Assembly (NCBI GenBank): GCA_017524805.1
Contig: JAFXUX010000030.1
Location: 1-64,000 of the forward strand
DNA length: 64,000 nt
Direction of reading: 5' to 3'
Origin: Candidatus Methanomethylophilaceae archaeon
Lineage (GTDB): Archaea > Thermoplasmatota > Thermoplasmata > Methanomassiliicoccales > Methanomethylophilaceae
Below, piece by piece: positions 27,390-35,326 of the stretch (position 1 is the first letter of the stretch; each line of letters begins with the position of its first letter). Made by a program: the position numbers and the translations under genes. Below the pieces are notes generated by a model that saw nothing but the letters and a program-made list of their open reading frames with translations, did not search any database and had not been told where the DNA came from.

Positions 27390-27495
27390 TAAAGCAGGAG
27401 ACATCCCCTTGCAGGGCTTTTGCCCAAATGTCGCCTGCTTCATTCTCATTTTAGTCATTGATATGGGATTCTATCCCACGCAACGATATCAATCG
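27390..27495 (+). ncRNA. candidate structured small RNA
   Basis: About 27 bp after the TATA box, AAGCAGGAGACAT (27392-27404) pairs with ATGTCGCCTGCTT (27428-27440). The 13-bp stem has one mismatch and encloses a GGGC-TTTT-GCCC hairpin. A second nested structure follows: ATTGATAT (27457-27464) with ATATCAAT (27486-27493), around GGGAT-TCT-ATCCC. No ORF fits. It matches no RNA family I know. An alternative is that the second stem is the terminator of the minus-strand gene, whose stop codon it overlaps. Confidence 0.45.
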
Positions 27496-27860
27496 GTGTG
27501 TTCGTCGGACCCGACATCTTCGAACTTATTCTTCTTGGGCCTGCGCCTGGGGTCACGATCGCCCGCGACGTCGTCGAATCTGCTGTGCCTGCGGCCGATT
27601 CCGCCCTCAGACCCATCTTCGCCTTCTATTCCCCATTCCGGGGGCTTCGGCCTGTCGCTTCCCTTGAAATCTTCAGTGCCGGAACTTTCCTTTCCGTTCC
27701 ACTCCGGGGGCCTGGGCCTGTCGCCGTGGGGTCCGCCTGGACCATGACCTCTCCTGTGTTTTTTCTGAAGCTCTTCATCTGTCTCGGAAGTGGATTCTTC
27801 TTCCTCTTCCTCTTCATCTTTTTTGCCGCCTAACAGATTCTTTAAGGAGTCGAGTAACAT
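27489..27860 (-). CDS. small acidic/basic low-complexity protein, function unknown
   Basis: The product has about 123 residues from ATG 27860 (MLLDSLKNLLGGKKDEEEE); the frame is open 14 codons further upstream. After a short amphipathic N-terminus comes a run of Glu, then a Pro/Gly/Arg/Lys-rich tail with two PRPPEW/PKPPEW-type repeats (RPRPPEWNG and RPKPPEWGI). It looks intrinsically disordered. There are no membrane helices or known motifs. It is probably a real gene because the repeat and strongly biased composition are coherent, but no function can be given. AT-rich DNA (27903-28087) lies upstream, with no other feature visible. Confidence 0.6.
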   Translation of the reverse strand: MLLDSLKNLLGGKKDEEEEEEESTSETDEELQKKHRRGHGPGGPHGDRPRPPEWNGKESSGTEDFKGSDRPKPPEWGIEGEDGSEGGIGRRHSRFDDVAGDRDPRRRPKKNKFEDVGSDEHTD

Positions 27861-28087
27861 AACTTCACGACCGCCCAACGGGCATCCCAAAATGGGTTCC
27901 ATAGTTTTTCAATATATGTATAAAGTTTACTGAAAAACCAATATATTAGGATTAAAATTATTCTTTTTTATGATATTATAACAAAATAATTACATGTCGC
28001 AGAGCCGATATTGCGAATCGTCCGGAATCTCGGTTCTATCGGAATGCCCTAGCATGTTTACATAATGGAAAGGATATCAGTGGCCTG

Positions 28088-29452
28088 ATGGCCTCCGATG
28101 GGCTTTTCCAAGCTGCATTCGATGCGGACGAATCCACTGTCAAAAGCGGTTTGTGCGTGATTTGCAAGGGTTCGCGCAACCTATGCGGAAAATCTCAATG
28201 CCCATTGATGGCGAAGTTCTACGCAGGCCAGAAGAGTTTCCCTGTGGTGAATTCCAAGGACATAGCCGGATGCAGCCCGCCGTCGGTGTTCGTAGGCAGA
28301 TTCGGATATCCAAAAGTTGACATAGGCCCGCTGCTCCCGCAGGAGTTCGGCGACACATCGCTGCTGGACCTCCCTGAAAGATGGGTAGGAAGAACCCAAG
28401 GCGCGATAGTCGACATGAGACTGAGATTGGTCCGCGGTAAGCACAGGATAGACGCCAGAGATTTTGCCAAGGCCGGAAGGATCGTCGACGACGTCCAAGA
28501 GCTGGCCATGATGGAAAGACCGGTAGACGTCGAGACGAGCTTCGCCTCCAAACCCAAGGGAGCGGCCGCGCTGGACGACGCGGTTCAGCCTTTCGGACCT
28601 TCCGCCCGCATGGAAACCCTTAGCGTAGGGAATGGGAGGTTCGAAAGGAGCCTGGAGCGCAGCTTCTACGACACGGATCTGAAAGCTTCCGATGCCGTGG
28701 TGGCTTCATACCGCGCCGGGACCCGCGTCACAGAGATAGAGAAGGCATTCTCGGTCGGAACCATGGGAGTCGGCAAAAACCGGCGCTTCGTCCCCACGAG
28801 ATGGAGCATAACCGCAGTGGACGACATGATCTCCAAAGACATCGTTAACCGCATAAAATACAACGAGACGATCGACAAGTACAGGGTCTATTTCTGGGAC
28901 CAGCTGGACAACAGGTGGGCGATCATAATGATCCCGAGCTCATGGCGCTTCGAGATGATCGAGGCGTGGTACCCCCAGTCCAGTTGGAACCAGGTCAGCT
29001 CCAAGATCAATTTCGAGGTCGACGGGGAGCATTTCGACGGCAAGAAAAAATATGCCCTCATGGGCGGCAGCTATTACGCGGCCAGATTGGCGGTCGCCGA
29101 GGCGCTGGAGAAGGAGAGGCGCAGCGCAGGGGTGATTGTCATGAGGGAGATCCACCCGGGGTACAACATCCCGCTGGGCGTGTGGAATATCAGGGAGAAT
29201 TGCAGGGCGGCGTTGCTGTACGACCCCGTAGAATCTGATACTCTGGAGGGGCTCTGGCCTCATATCGACGGCTATATGGGACTGAAGCGCGACGAATGGA
29301 AGAAGCGCTCGGACATGCTCAGGGAATGGAAGGTCCAGAGGAGATTGGATGAGTTCTATCGATGCCACCCTCTTGGATTTCGACCCCAGCAAAGGCGAAT
29401 GGGAGGGCGAATACAGGATTTCCGAATGCAAAAGGGCGCTCCACCCTACTGA
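28088..29452 (+). CDS. Nre family DNA repair protein
   Basis: This 454-residue protein has the Nre N-terminus with a zinc-type cluster CVICKGSRNLCGKSQCP. Family blocks follow: SPPSVFVGRFGYPKVDIGPL, LDLPERWVG, and YNIPLGVWNIRENCRAAL. Nre proteins (NreA/NreB) are archaea-specific and work with PCNA in DNA-damage repair. The usual C-terminal PCNA-binding peptide is not obvious here; the last 35 residues overlap the next gene in another frame. That gene, a radical SAM protein of the SPL type, starts 104 bp before this stop. Confidence 0.88.
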   Translation: MASDGLFQAAFDADESTVKSGLCVICKGSRNLCGKSQCPLMAKFYAGQKSFPVVNSKDIAGCSPPSVFVGRFGYPKVDIGPLLPQEFGDTSLLDLPERWVGRTQGAIVDMRLRLVRGKHRIDARDFAKAGRIVDDVQELAMMERPVDVETSFASKPKGAAALDDAVQPFGPSARMETLSVGNGRFERSLERSFYDTDLKASDAVVASYRAGTRVTEIEKAFSVGTMGVGKNRRFVPTRWSITAVDDMISKDIVNRIKYNETIDKYRVYFWDQLDNRWAIIMIPSSWRFEMIEAWYPQSSWNQVSSKINFEVDGEHFDGKKKYALMGGSYYAARLAVAEALEKERRSAGVIVMREIHPGYNIPLGVWNIRENCRAALLYDPVESDTLEGLWPHIDGYMGLKRDEWKKRSDMLREWKVQRRLDEFYRCHPLGFRPQQRRMGGRIQDFRMQKGAPPY

Positions 29453-30140
29453 TATGCCGATGATTTACGATTACGGCCTGGACCCATACGGCGGATGCGA
29501 ACACGGATGCGTCTATTGCCGCAGCTACAGAAACTCGGATCAATCGCAGCGGAGGGTCGTAAGGGTGCGCCCCAACATCCCTGAGAGACTGTCTAAAGAG
29601 CTCCCGGCCGTCCGCGGCGCCAGAATCTGCATAGGCCAGTCGTCAGACGGATACCAATATGCTGAGCGCAGATTCCTGATGACCCGCAGATGTCTGGAGG
29701 TGCTCCGGACCAGCAGCAACCCCGTATGCGTGATGACCAAATCCGATCTGGTCGCCAGAGATTCGGATATCCTGAGGGAGACCGATACCGAAGTGATCAT
29801 GACGATAACATCCCTTGGCAGAAAGGAATCGCTGATGGCGGAACCCGGAGCCCCGCTTCCGGATGCCAGGCTGAAAGCGATGCGCGAACTCGCAAGGGAT
29901 GGTGTGAGAACATCGGCGATGGTGATGCCAGCGACGGCGATGCTGTCAGGCAAGGAAAAAGAGCTTGCGGAGGAACTGTCATCCTCAGAAACGGAGAAGG
30001 TTTACCTGGGCGGTCTGCAGGCGCGCCAAATCGATGTGGAGCCGTTCGGAAAGAGGGGCGCGATCGATTCCCCGCAGACGCTCGAGAAAATCGCGGATGA
30101 ATGCTCGTCTAGAGGGCTTCGCGTTATCCGCATTGCATGA
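29349..30140 (+). CDS. SPL-like radical SAM protein
   Basis: This 263-residue protein has the radical SAM cluster motif CEHGCVYC (CX3CX2C) inside DYGLDPYGGCEHGCVYCRSY, matching the spore-photoproduct-lyase-like group (NPYxGCxHGCxYC). The residues before it (ISECKRALHP) also fit that family. The start at ATG 29349, with GAGGAG six bases upstream, is therefore preferred over the ATG at 29454. This means a 104-bp out-of-frame overlap with Nre. Members of this group are uncharacterised and not proven to repair DNA. Coupling to Nre suggests a role in DNA damage, which is inference. Confidence 0.85.
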   Translation: MSSIDATLLDFDPSKGEWEGEYRISECKRALHPTDMPMIYDYGLDPYGGCEHGCVYCRSYRNSDQSQRRVVRVRPNIPERLSKELPAVRGARICIGQSSDGYQYAERRFLMTRRCLEVLRTSSNPVCVMTKSDLVARDSDILRETDTEVIMTITSLGRKESLMAEPGAPLPDARLKAMRELARDGVRTSAMVMPATAMLSGKEKELAEELSSSETEKVYLGGLQARQIDVEPFGKRGAIDSPQTLEKIADECSSRGLRVIRIA

Positions 30141-30219
30141 TGATTGGATGATAGCCTCAGAGCTGCTGATAGTAGTACTATAGTCTGTTAATCGAACACG
30201 GGTATCAAGAGCAAATTCA

Positions 30220-31323
30220 TCATCTTCTCAGAAGCTGCTCCGAAGAGCTGATCCTTGGAAGCCCGCCCAATTTCCAGCCGAAGTACGCTTTCTGTAAATC
30301 GGCATCTTTGCGGATTCCTCCGATATCGGTTACTCTCGTCAAGCGTGAGGATCCGCCGGAACCACGGTCCAAAACGTAGATCTGATCGCGTCTGAGCAGA
30401 TTCTTCAGATCCATCGCGGAGGTATCATACATAGAAACGATAAGCTGAGCCGAATTGGGATTGCGTTCGGAAGAGAATTGCTCGACTATCCAGCGGATCA
30501 CTCTCGGATGAAGGCCCCACATATTTTTTATCACTACAGTCTTTCCAAGTTGCAGAGCTTCGCAGACTGCCGGAATGATGCCGAGAATGGCCTTTGCGCT
30601 ATCCGACTCGATTTCCCAAGGGATGGAAAATGTCTTTCCCCCGCATTCGTGAGTGACAACACCGTCAGAAAAACCTACGATACCAGTGTCACAGATGCGA
30701 AGAGCACGTAAGACTATAGTATATAATTCTGAGTCAGAAACCAAATCGCACGGAGAACTATCATCGCAAAAACTTATCTTGGCAATCTCCGCCATTGTCT
30801 CGGAGCAAGCTGGATCCCCCAATTCAGCGGCCACTGGCAGATAGGCAAAGGAACTTTCTACCGATGGGGTGCCGTGGCCCTTTACCGCTCCCTTCCCGAA
30901 TCTGAATTCGTTCCCCGAGCGCACGAACACCATGGAACGGCGGCCGGTCGCAAACTGGTAAAGAGATTCCGATTCTATACCGCGGTCGGAAACCTCCACT
31001 GAATAGTAGTACGGGAAATAGCGGCCCGCTACCATGACGCTGAATTCCGAGGGTCCGCCTGAGCCCAGAACACAAGGGTTTGCAAAGGATGCGGGCGAAA
31101 CGTTCCCGCCCAAAATCATTTTTATAGCGCGGAGCCCGTCCAACAGCGTGGCTCTTCCGGACCCGTTGGGCCCATATACAAAGGCTGAGCCCAAAACCCC
31201 TTGCTCAGATGCCTCCGAATCCAGCGCATTCTCCGGATGCTCATCTGACGTGCTAGGAACCAAAGACATCGTAGCGACGTCTTTGAAAGGCCCGAAATTG
31301 CGTACGGAGAATTCTAGGAGCAT
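30220..31323 (-). CDS. AAA15-family (RloA/AbiL-type) ATPase-like protein with degraded catalytic motifs
   Basis: This protein of about 367 residues begins MLLEFSVRNFGPFKDVATMSL, the typical start of the COG1106/AAA15 family. The fold is clear but the active site is not. Walker A reads GPNGSGRAT (Lys to Arg, Ser to Ala). Walker B reads TVVIKNMWGLHP where the family has a VIDEI..SLHP pattern. The switch His before DT is Tyr (VSMYDT). It should bind ATP poorly if at all. The frame is also open to ATG 31392. No RloB-like partner is adjacent; the neighbours are a convergent radical SAM gene and the TAG-split membrane gene. In the 30141-30219 gap, and once inside the gene, the octamer ACTATAGT occurs. 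Confidence 0.75.
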   Translation of the reverse strand: MLLEFSVRNFGPFKDVATMSLVPSTSDEHPENALDSEASEQGVLGSAFVYGPNGSGRATLLDGLRAIKMILGGNVSPASFANPCVLGSGGPSEFSVMVAGRYFPYYYSVEVSDRGIESESLYQFATGRRSMVFVRSGNEFRFGKGAVKGHGTPSVESSFAYLPVAAELGDPACSETMAEIAKISFCDDSSPCDLVSDSELYTIVLRALRICDTGIVGFSDGVVTHECGGKTFSIPWEIESDSAKAILGIIPAVCEALQLGKTVVIKNMWGLHPRVIRWIVEQFSSERNPNSAQLIVSMYDTSAMDLKNLLRRDQIYVLDRGSGGSSRLTRVTDIGGIRKDADLQKAYFGWKLGGLPRISSSEQLLRR

Positions 31324-31524
31324 CGCTGGGAGATATCCGCGGTAGATTATTTCATTTTCTTGCGTAGGTGTAGATGAGACGCTCCGAGGCATTTCGCCCC
31401 AGAACGGAAAGCAGGGCCGAAGCCCGGTTTCAATGGTTCGCTACTAAGGCCCCGTTCGCATACGAGAACGAGAGACCTCTCAGCGAAGTTCATTCTATGG
31501 AAAGCGCCGAATCCCTATTGCTGT

Positions 31525-31926
31525 TCAGTCCGGCTCTTGCCTCTTCCCTAACTTCTTTTTCAGCCACCGGCCAAAATTGCGGGCATCGAACTCCACTCCG
31601 AAAATCTTCGGATTCGACATGTCCTCTTGGATGCCGTCGAAAATCTTCAGCTTGATTCTGCGCCCTCCGACGCCGTAGAATATGACTGCCTCCTCGGACA
31701 GCGATGCGCAGCGCGTCTCCATCGACAGCAAAGGATCTTTGTTGCCGCTATCATCCCGGACTATGTCGATGACCGATCTGCCATCGATGTAAGACGCGAT
31801 GATCGGCCTGTTTCCGTGGGAGTGGCTCCTCAGAACGGCCTCTTCCGTGGCGCCCTCTTTCCCTATCGCGGATGCCAGCCTCTCAGCGTCTTCCCTGATC
31901 AGATACGCGTCCGTCGCATCGCGCAT
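31525..31926 (-). CDS. hypothetical soluble domain, probably the C-terminal part of a TAG-interrupted membrane protein
   Basis: The ORF gives 133 residues from ATG 31926, with no family I recognise. The frame is open 20 codons upstream of that ATG, reading LGAFLIWESLDDSIEAISKR, directly after the TAG that ends the upstream membrane ORF. Joined, 31525-32508 would be a 327-residue protein: membrane helices, a short coiled segment, then this beta-rich domain. The upstream neighbour (32505-33554, 349 residues) has the same layout and size, so I think the two ORFs are one gene. Confidence 0.6.
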   Translation of the reverse strand: MRDATDAYLIREDAERLASAIGKEGATEEAVLRSHSHGNRPIIASYIDGRSVIDIVRDDSGNKDPLLSMETRCASLSEEAVIFYGVGGRRIKLKIFDGIQEDMSNPKIFGVEFDARNFGRWLKKKLGKRQEPD

Positions 31927-31986
31927 CCTCTTCGAGATTGCTTCGATGGAATCGTCGAGGCTTTCCCAGATAAGGAATGCCCCGAG

Positions 31987-31989
31987 CTA
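31987..31989 (-). other. in-frame TAG between a membrane domain and a soluble domain
   Basis: TAG separates two ORFs in the same frame (codon 174 of 328). No other stop lies between them and the linking codons look like coding sequence. See findings. Confidence 0.65.
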
Positions 31990-32508
31990 GCGGTCCAATG
32001 AAACAACCAGGAACGCCGACACCTGAGCGATCAGAATGAAATAAATCCAAAAGCTCTTCGCCCAGAGGACGATATCCTCTATCGTCACCAGATTCGTCAC
32101 CAAATATATCAGAGCGGCGCCGAGCACTACGGCAGAAAGGCACCGGATTCTGATGATGTTGTAATTCACCCCGGCGAAAAGCCCGAAACCGAAGAAGATG
32201 ACCGCGCCACCCGCCATGAACATGCCCAGATAAAACACGAACACCCTGTCGTTTTCGGACATCAGGCCGACGGCCGCGTTCAAGACGATATAGGCGCCCA
32301 TAAACATGGATGCTATGGCCAAGGAATCTTTGAGGCTGCTTCTGGAAGTGCGGGCGACCAAAAATGAGCCGACAATAAGCAGAACCATGCAGCCGATTCC
32401 CAAGGGAGTCCATGCATCCTCATTTTTGTTGCCCAGCCATAACAGCAATGCCGTAAGGGACATGGTCACGGCAAGAAACATTCCTTTGTGCCAGCACGTC
32501 AGCTTCAA
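31987..32508 (-). CDS. membrane protein of unknown function, N-terminal part of a TAG-interrupted gene
   Basis: The ORF gives 173 residues with about six hydrophobic helices (for example MFLAVTMSLTALLLWLG, GCMVLLIVGSFLVA and FWIYFILIAQVSAFLVV). It starts at TTG 32506-32508 in a TTGA overlap with the stop of the upstream membrane gene, behind a GGGGG ribosome-binding site. The ORF ends in TAG right after the last helix (SLDR). The frame then runs on into ORF 31525-31926. No family is recognised. Confidence 0.65.
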   Translation of the reverse strand: MKLTCWHKGMFLAVTMSLTALLLWLGNKNEDAWTPLGIGCMVLLIVGSFLVARTSRSSLKDSLAIASMFMGAYIVLNAAVGLMSENDRVFVFYLGMFMAGGAVIFFGFGLFAGVNYNIIRIRCLSAVVLGAALIYLVTNLVTIEDIVLWAKSFWIYFILIAQVSAFLVVSLDR

Positions 32509-33554
32509 TCTAAAACCCCCGCCATGGAGATTTCATCCTCCGATTCGCCCCTTATCCTGAATCTGGATACCCTTCCGCTGCCGAATCTCACAGCAAGCTC
32601 CCCATCCTGGAATTTTGCGTCTTCCACGATGAAAACAGTGGGATCGAGGGCCGAATCATCTTCAGAGCGGTCCACGGTCATGTAGACGCGGCCGTCGTCC
32701 CATCTCTCGAGATTGTAAGTCATCCAGACCAGCCCGTCATGAGCCTTGACTCTGATTCTGGAGGTCACAGGGCCTGCCGCATGGAGATCGCCCGGGATTT
32801 CGCCGCTGACGAAACCGACGAACCTATCGATCGCCCCTTTGCGCATGGAGAGATCCAATCCGACGCTGTTGTCAACCCTCAGGGTGGTGAGAGTATTTTC
32901 CAGCTTCTCCAGATTGGTGGATCTCCTCACAGGCTCCGACCATACCAGGCCTAAATAGATCAGATACATGAACAGAGTCGCCATCAGATTGCTGGTCTCG
33001 GCCAAAAAGGACATGGTGTCCTCCGTAGACCTGAGTCTCATGATGATCTCTCCCATTATTACGGCGGAGAACAGAAAAGTCGATATTATGATGTATGTGA
33101 CAGAGCGAGAATTGCGCTTGATGTATCTGTAACCCGAATACATCATGTTCAGCGCCAGAATCGTGAGTACTATGCCGCCATAGAACATAGCCAAAGAGAA
33201 AATGCTCTCTCCGCTTTCGCTCAGTATCATCGTTCCGTATTTCAGAAACCTGGAAAACCCTATTGAAATGGCGAACATGCCCACGGCGAAGAAGACGCTG
33301 CGATGCCGGTCCAAAAGGATCAGCAGCGCGCAAACGAAAGGAACCCCATAATAAATCGCGCAGCCGAAGATGCCATAAAATTTAATATTATGGTAAATCT
33401 CTGCCACGACATACAGGATCATGGCTATGGCCATCAGTATGGTGACGATTCTGAAAAGCGCGTCCCCCACCTCAACGGCCTTCGCCTTTGCGCCCTCCCT
33501 GTCCATAAGACCGCATACCGCATAATGATAAATAAACCGACGCTCGCGCACCAT
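32505..33554 (-). CDS. membrane protein of unknown function with cytoplasmic C-terminal domain
   Basis: This 349-residue protein has about six or seven membrane helices in the first 210 residues (for example FRIVTILMAIAMILYVVAEIY and SLAMFYGGIVLTILALNMMYSG). A coiled linker LEKLENTLTTLRVDN and a soluble beta-rich domain of about 120 residues follow. A second start is possible at Met17 (33506). It shares its layout with the TAG-interrupted gene directly downstream, with which it overlaps by a few bases, so the two may be distant duplicates or partners. It is divergent from the thermosome gene. I recognise no family. Confidence 0.75.
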   Translation of the reverse strand: MVRERRFIYHYAVCGLMDREGAKAKAVEVGDALFRIVTILMAIAMILYVVAEIYHNIKFYGIFGCAIYYGVPFVCALLILLDRHRSVFFAVGMFAISIGFSRFLKYGTMILSESGESIFSLAMFYGGIVLTILALNMMYSGYRYIKRNSRSVTYIIISTFLFSAVIMGEIIMRLRSTEDTMSFLAETSNLMATLFMYLIYLGLVWSEPVRRSTNLEKLENTLTTLRVDNSVGLDLSMRKGAIDRFVGFVSGEIPGDLHAAGPVTSRIRVKAHDGLVWMTYNLERWDDGRVYMTVDRSEDDSALDPTVFIVEDAKFQDGELAVRFGSGRVSRFRIRGESEDEISMAGVLD

Positions 33555-33571
33555 CGTTCAATCCTAATAAC

Positions 33572-33607
33572 CTCAAATTTGTGAGAATTTGAGAATAGTT
33601 TATATAG
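33572..33607 (+). promoter_or_regulatory. thermosome promoter with upstream inverted repeat
   Basis: CTCAAATT (33572-33579) and AATTTGAG (33586-33593) form a perfect 8-bp inverted repeat with a 6-bp spacer. It is followed directly by the TATA box AGTTTATATAG (33597-33607), about 40 bp before the thermosome ATG. The dyad sits where an archaeal heat-shock regulator or an activator would bind, and also lies just upstream of the divergent membrane gene. Confidence 0.55.
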
Positions 33608-33643
33608 AAGGAATATTGTATCCGCCTCCATAGGTGCATTCAA

Positions 33644-35284
33644 ATGTACGGAAACGGAAACCAGCCCGTCATCGTCCTCAAAGAGGGGACCGAGAGGAGC
33701 AAGGACAAAGAAGCCCAGTTCAACAACATCTCCGCCGCCAAAGCCGTCGCCGACGCCGTCAGGTCGACCCTCGGCCCCAAAGGGATGGACAAGATGCTGG
33801 TCAACACCATCGGAGACGTCGTCATCACCAACGACGGAGTCACCATCCTGAAGGAGATCGATGTCCAGCACCCCGCCGCCAAGATGGTCGTCGAGGTCGC
33901 CAAGACCCAGGACACCGAGTGCGGAGACGGGACCACAACCTCCGTCATACTCGCCGGAGAGCTCCTCAAACAGTCCGAAGAGCTCATCGACGCCAACGTC
34001 CACCCCACCGTCATCACCAACGGGTACAAGATGGCCTCAGAGAAAGCCGTCGAGATCCTCAACGAAATCTCCGTCCCCGCCAACGACAACAAAATCCTCT
34101 GCCGCGTCGCCAAGACCGCCCTGACCGGAAAATCCGTCGGCGAAGAGGAGAATGCTCTGGCCTGCATCGTCGTCAAAGCCTGCAAAGCCGTCGCCGAGAA
34201 CGGAAAGGTCGACGTCAAAAACATCCGCATCCAGAAGAAGATCGGAGGCGTCATCGCCGACACCAAATTGGTCGAGGGAGTCATCATCGACAAAGAGAAA
34301 GTCCACTCCAGGATGCCTTCCCACGTCGAGAACGCCAAAATCGCCCTTTTCTCCTGCCCTCTTGAGGTCAAGAAGACAGAGTTCGACGCTCAGATCCAGA
34401 TCACCGACCCCAACTCCATGAGATCCTTCATGGACGAGGAAGAGAACAGCATGAGGGAAATGGTGAACAAAATCAAGGCAGTCGGAGCCAACGTCGTCTT
34501 CTGCCAGAAGGGTGTGGATGAGCTCGTCCAGCACTACCTCGCCAAGAACGGGATCCTCGGATACAGGAGGCTCAAGCAGAGTGACCTCGAGGCCATCGCC
34601 AAGGCCACCGGAGCCAACATCGTCGGAAACGTCATGGAGATCACCCCCGAAGATCTGGGAACCGCCGGCGCAGTCGACGAGAAGCAGATCGGAGAGGAGG
34701 GAATGGCTTTCATCTCCGAATGCAAGAACCCCAAGGCCATCACCATCTTCGCCCGCGGCGGAACCGAGCACGTGCTCGAGGAAGTCGAGAGGGCCCTGAA
34801 CGATGCCATCCGCGTCGTCGGTGTCGCCATCGAAGACGGCAAAGTCGTCGCCGGAGCCGGAGCCCCCGAGAGCGAACTCGAGCTCAGGCTTCTGGATTAC
34901 GCCTCGTCCGTCGGCGGAAGGGAGCAGCTGGCCATCGAGAAATTCGCCAAGGCCATGGAGATCATCCCCTGGACCCTCGCCGAGAACGCCGGTATCGATC
35001 CCATCGACGCCATCATAAAGCTGAAGAACGCCCACCAGAAGAAGGATTCCAACTCCGCTTACTACGGCATCGACCTCGATGAGGCTGAGGCCGTCAACAT
35101 GCTCGCCAAGAACGTCGTCGAGCCCCTCAGAGTGAAGGTCCAGGCCATCAACTCCGCCGAGGAAGTCGCCAACATGATCCTCAGGATCGATGACGTCATC
35201 GCCGCGAGGAGATCCGCGCCTCCGGCGGGCGGCCCCGGAGCCGGAATGCCTCCAGGCGGAATGGGCGGAATGCCCGGCATGTGA
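33644..35284 (+). CDS. thermosome (group II chaperonin) subunit
   Basis: This 546-residue group II chaperonin shows all family blocks: [44 protein letters not shown], and the C-terminal ATP-site region. It ends in the flexible Gly/Met tail rich in GGM. It assembles into an eight- or nine-membered double ring that folds proteins with a built-in lid. Codon use is strongly biased to C-ending codons, as expected for a highly expressed gene. A TATA box and dyad lie upstream and a GC hairpin plus T-rich tract lies downstream, so it is transcribed alone. Confidence 0.98.
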   Translation: MYGNGNQPVIVLKEGTERSKDKEAQFNNISAAKAVADAVRSTLGPKGMDKMLVNTIGDVVITNDGVTILKEIDVQHPAAKMVVEVAKTQDTECGDGTTTSVILAGELLKQSEELIDANVHPTVITNGYKMASEKAVEILNEISVPANDNKILCRVAKTALTGKSVGEEENALACIVVKACKAVAENGKVDVKNIRIQKKIGGVIADTKLVEGVIIDKEKVHSRMPSHVENAKIALFSCPLEVKKTEFDAQIQITDPNSMRSFMDEEENSMREMVNKIKAVGANVVFCQKGVDELVQHYLAKNGILGYRRLKQSDLEAIAKATGANIVGNVMEITPEDLGTAGAVDEKQIGEEGMAFISECKNPKAITIFARGGTEHVLEEVERALNDAIRVVGVAIEDGKVVAGAGAPESELELRLLDYASSVGGREQLAIEKFAKAMEIIPWTLAENAGIDPIDAIIKLKNAHQKKDSNSAYYGIDLDEAEAVNMLAKNVVEPLRVKVQAINSAEEVANMILRIDDVIAARRSAPPAGGPGAGMPPGGMGGMPGM

Positions 35285-35293
35285 TTCCAGAAT

Positions 35294-35324
35294 GAGGGGG
35301 CTAACCCCCTCCCTTTTCATTTTC
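35294..35324 (+). terminator. thermosome terminator
   Basis: GAGGGGG-CTAA-CCCCCTC forms a 7-bp GC stem (35294-35311) followed by CCTTTTCATTTT. A nearly identical hairpin ends the symporter gene at 40134-40155. Confidence 0.7.
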
Positions 35325-35326
35325 AC

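Noticed and set aside
33640-35326. Large open frames antisense to, or out of frame with, the thermosome gene
   Set aside because: They are by-products of the gene's strong C-ending codon bias. They show no family motifs and low-complexity repeats of Arg, Pro, Ser or Asp/Gly only.
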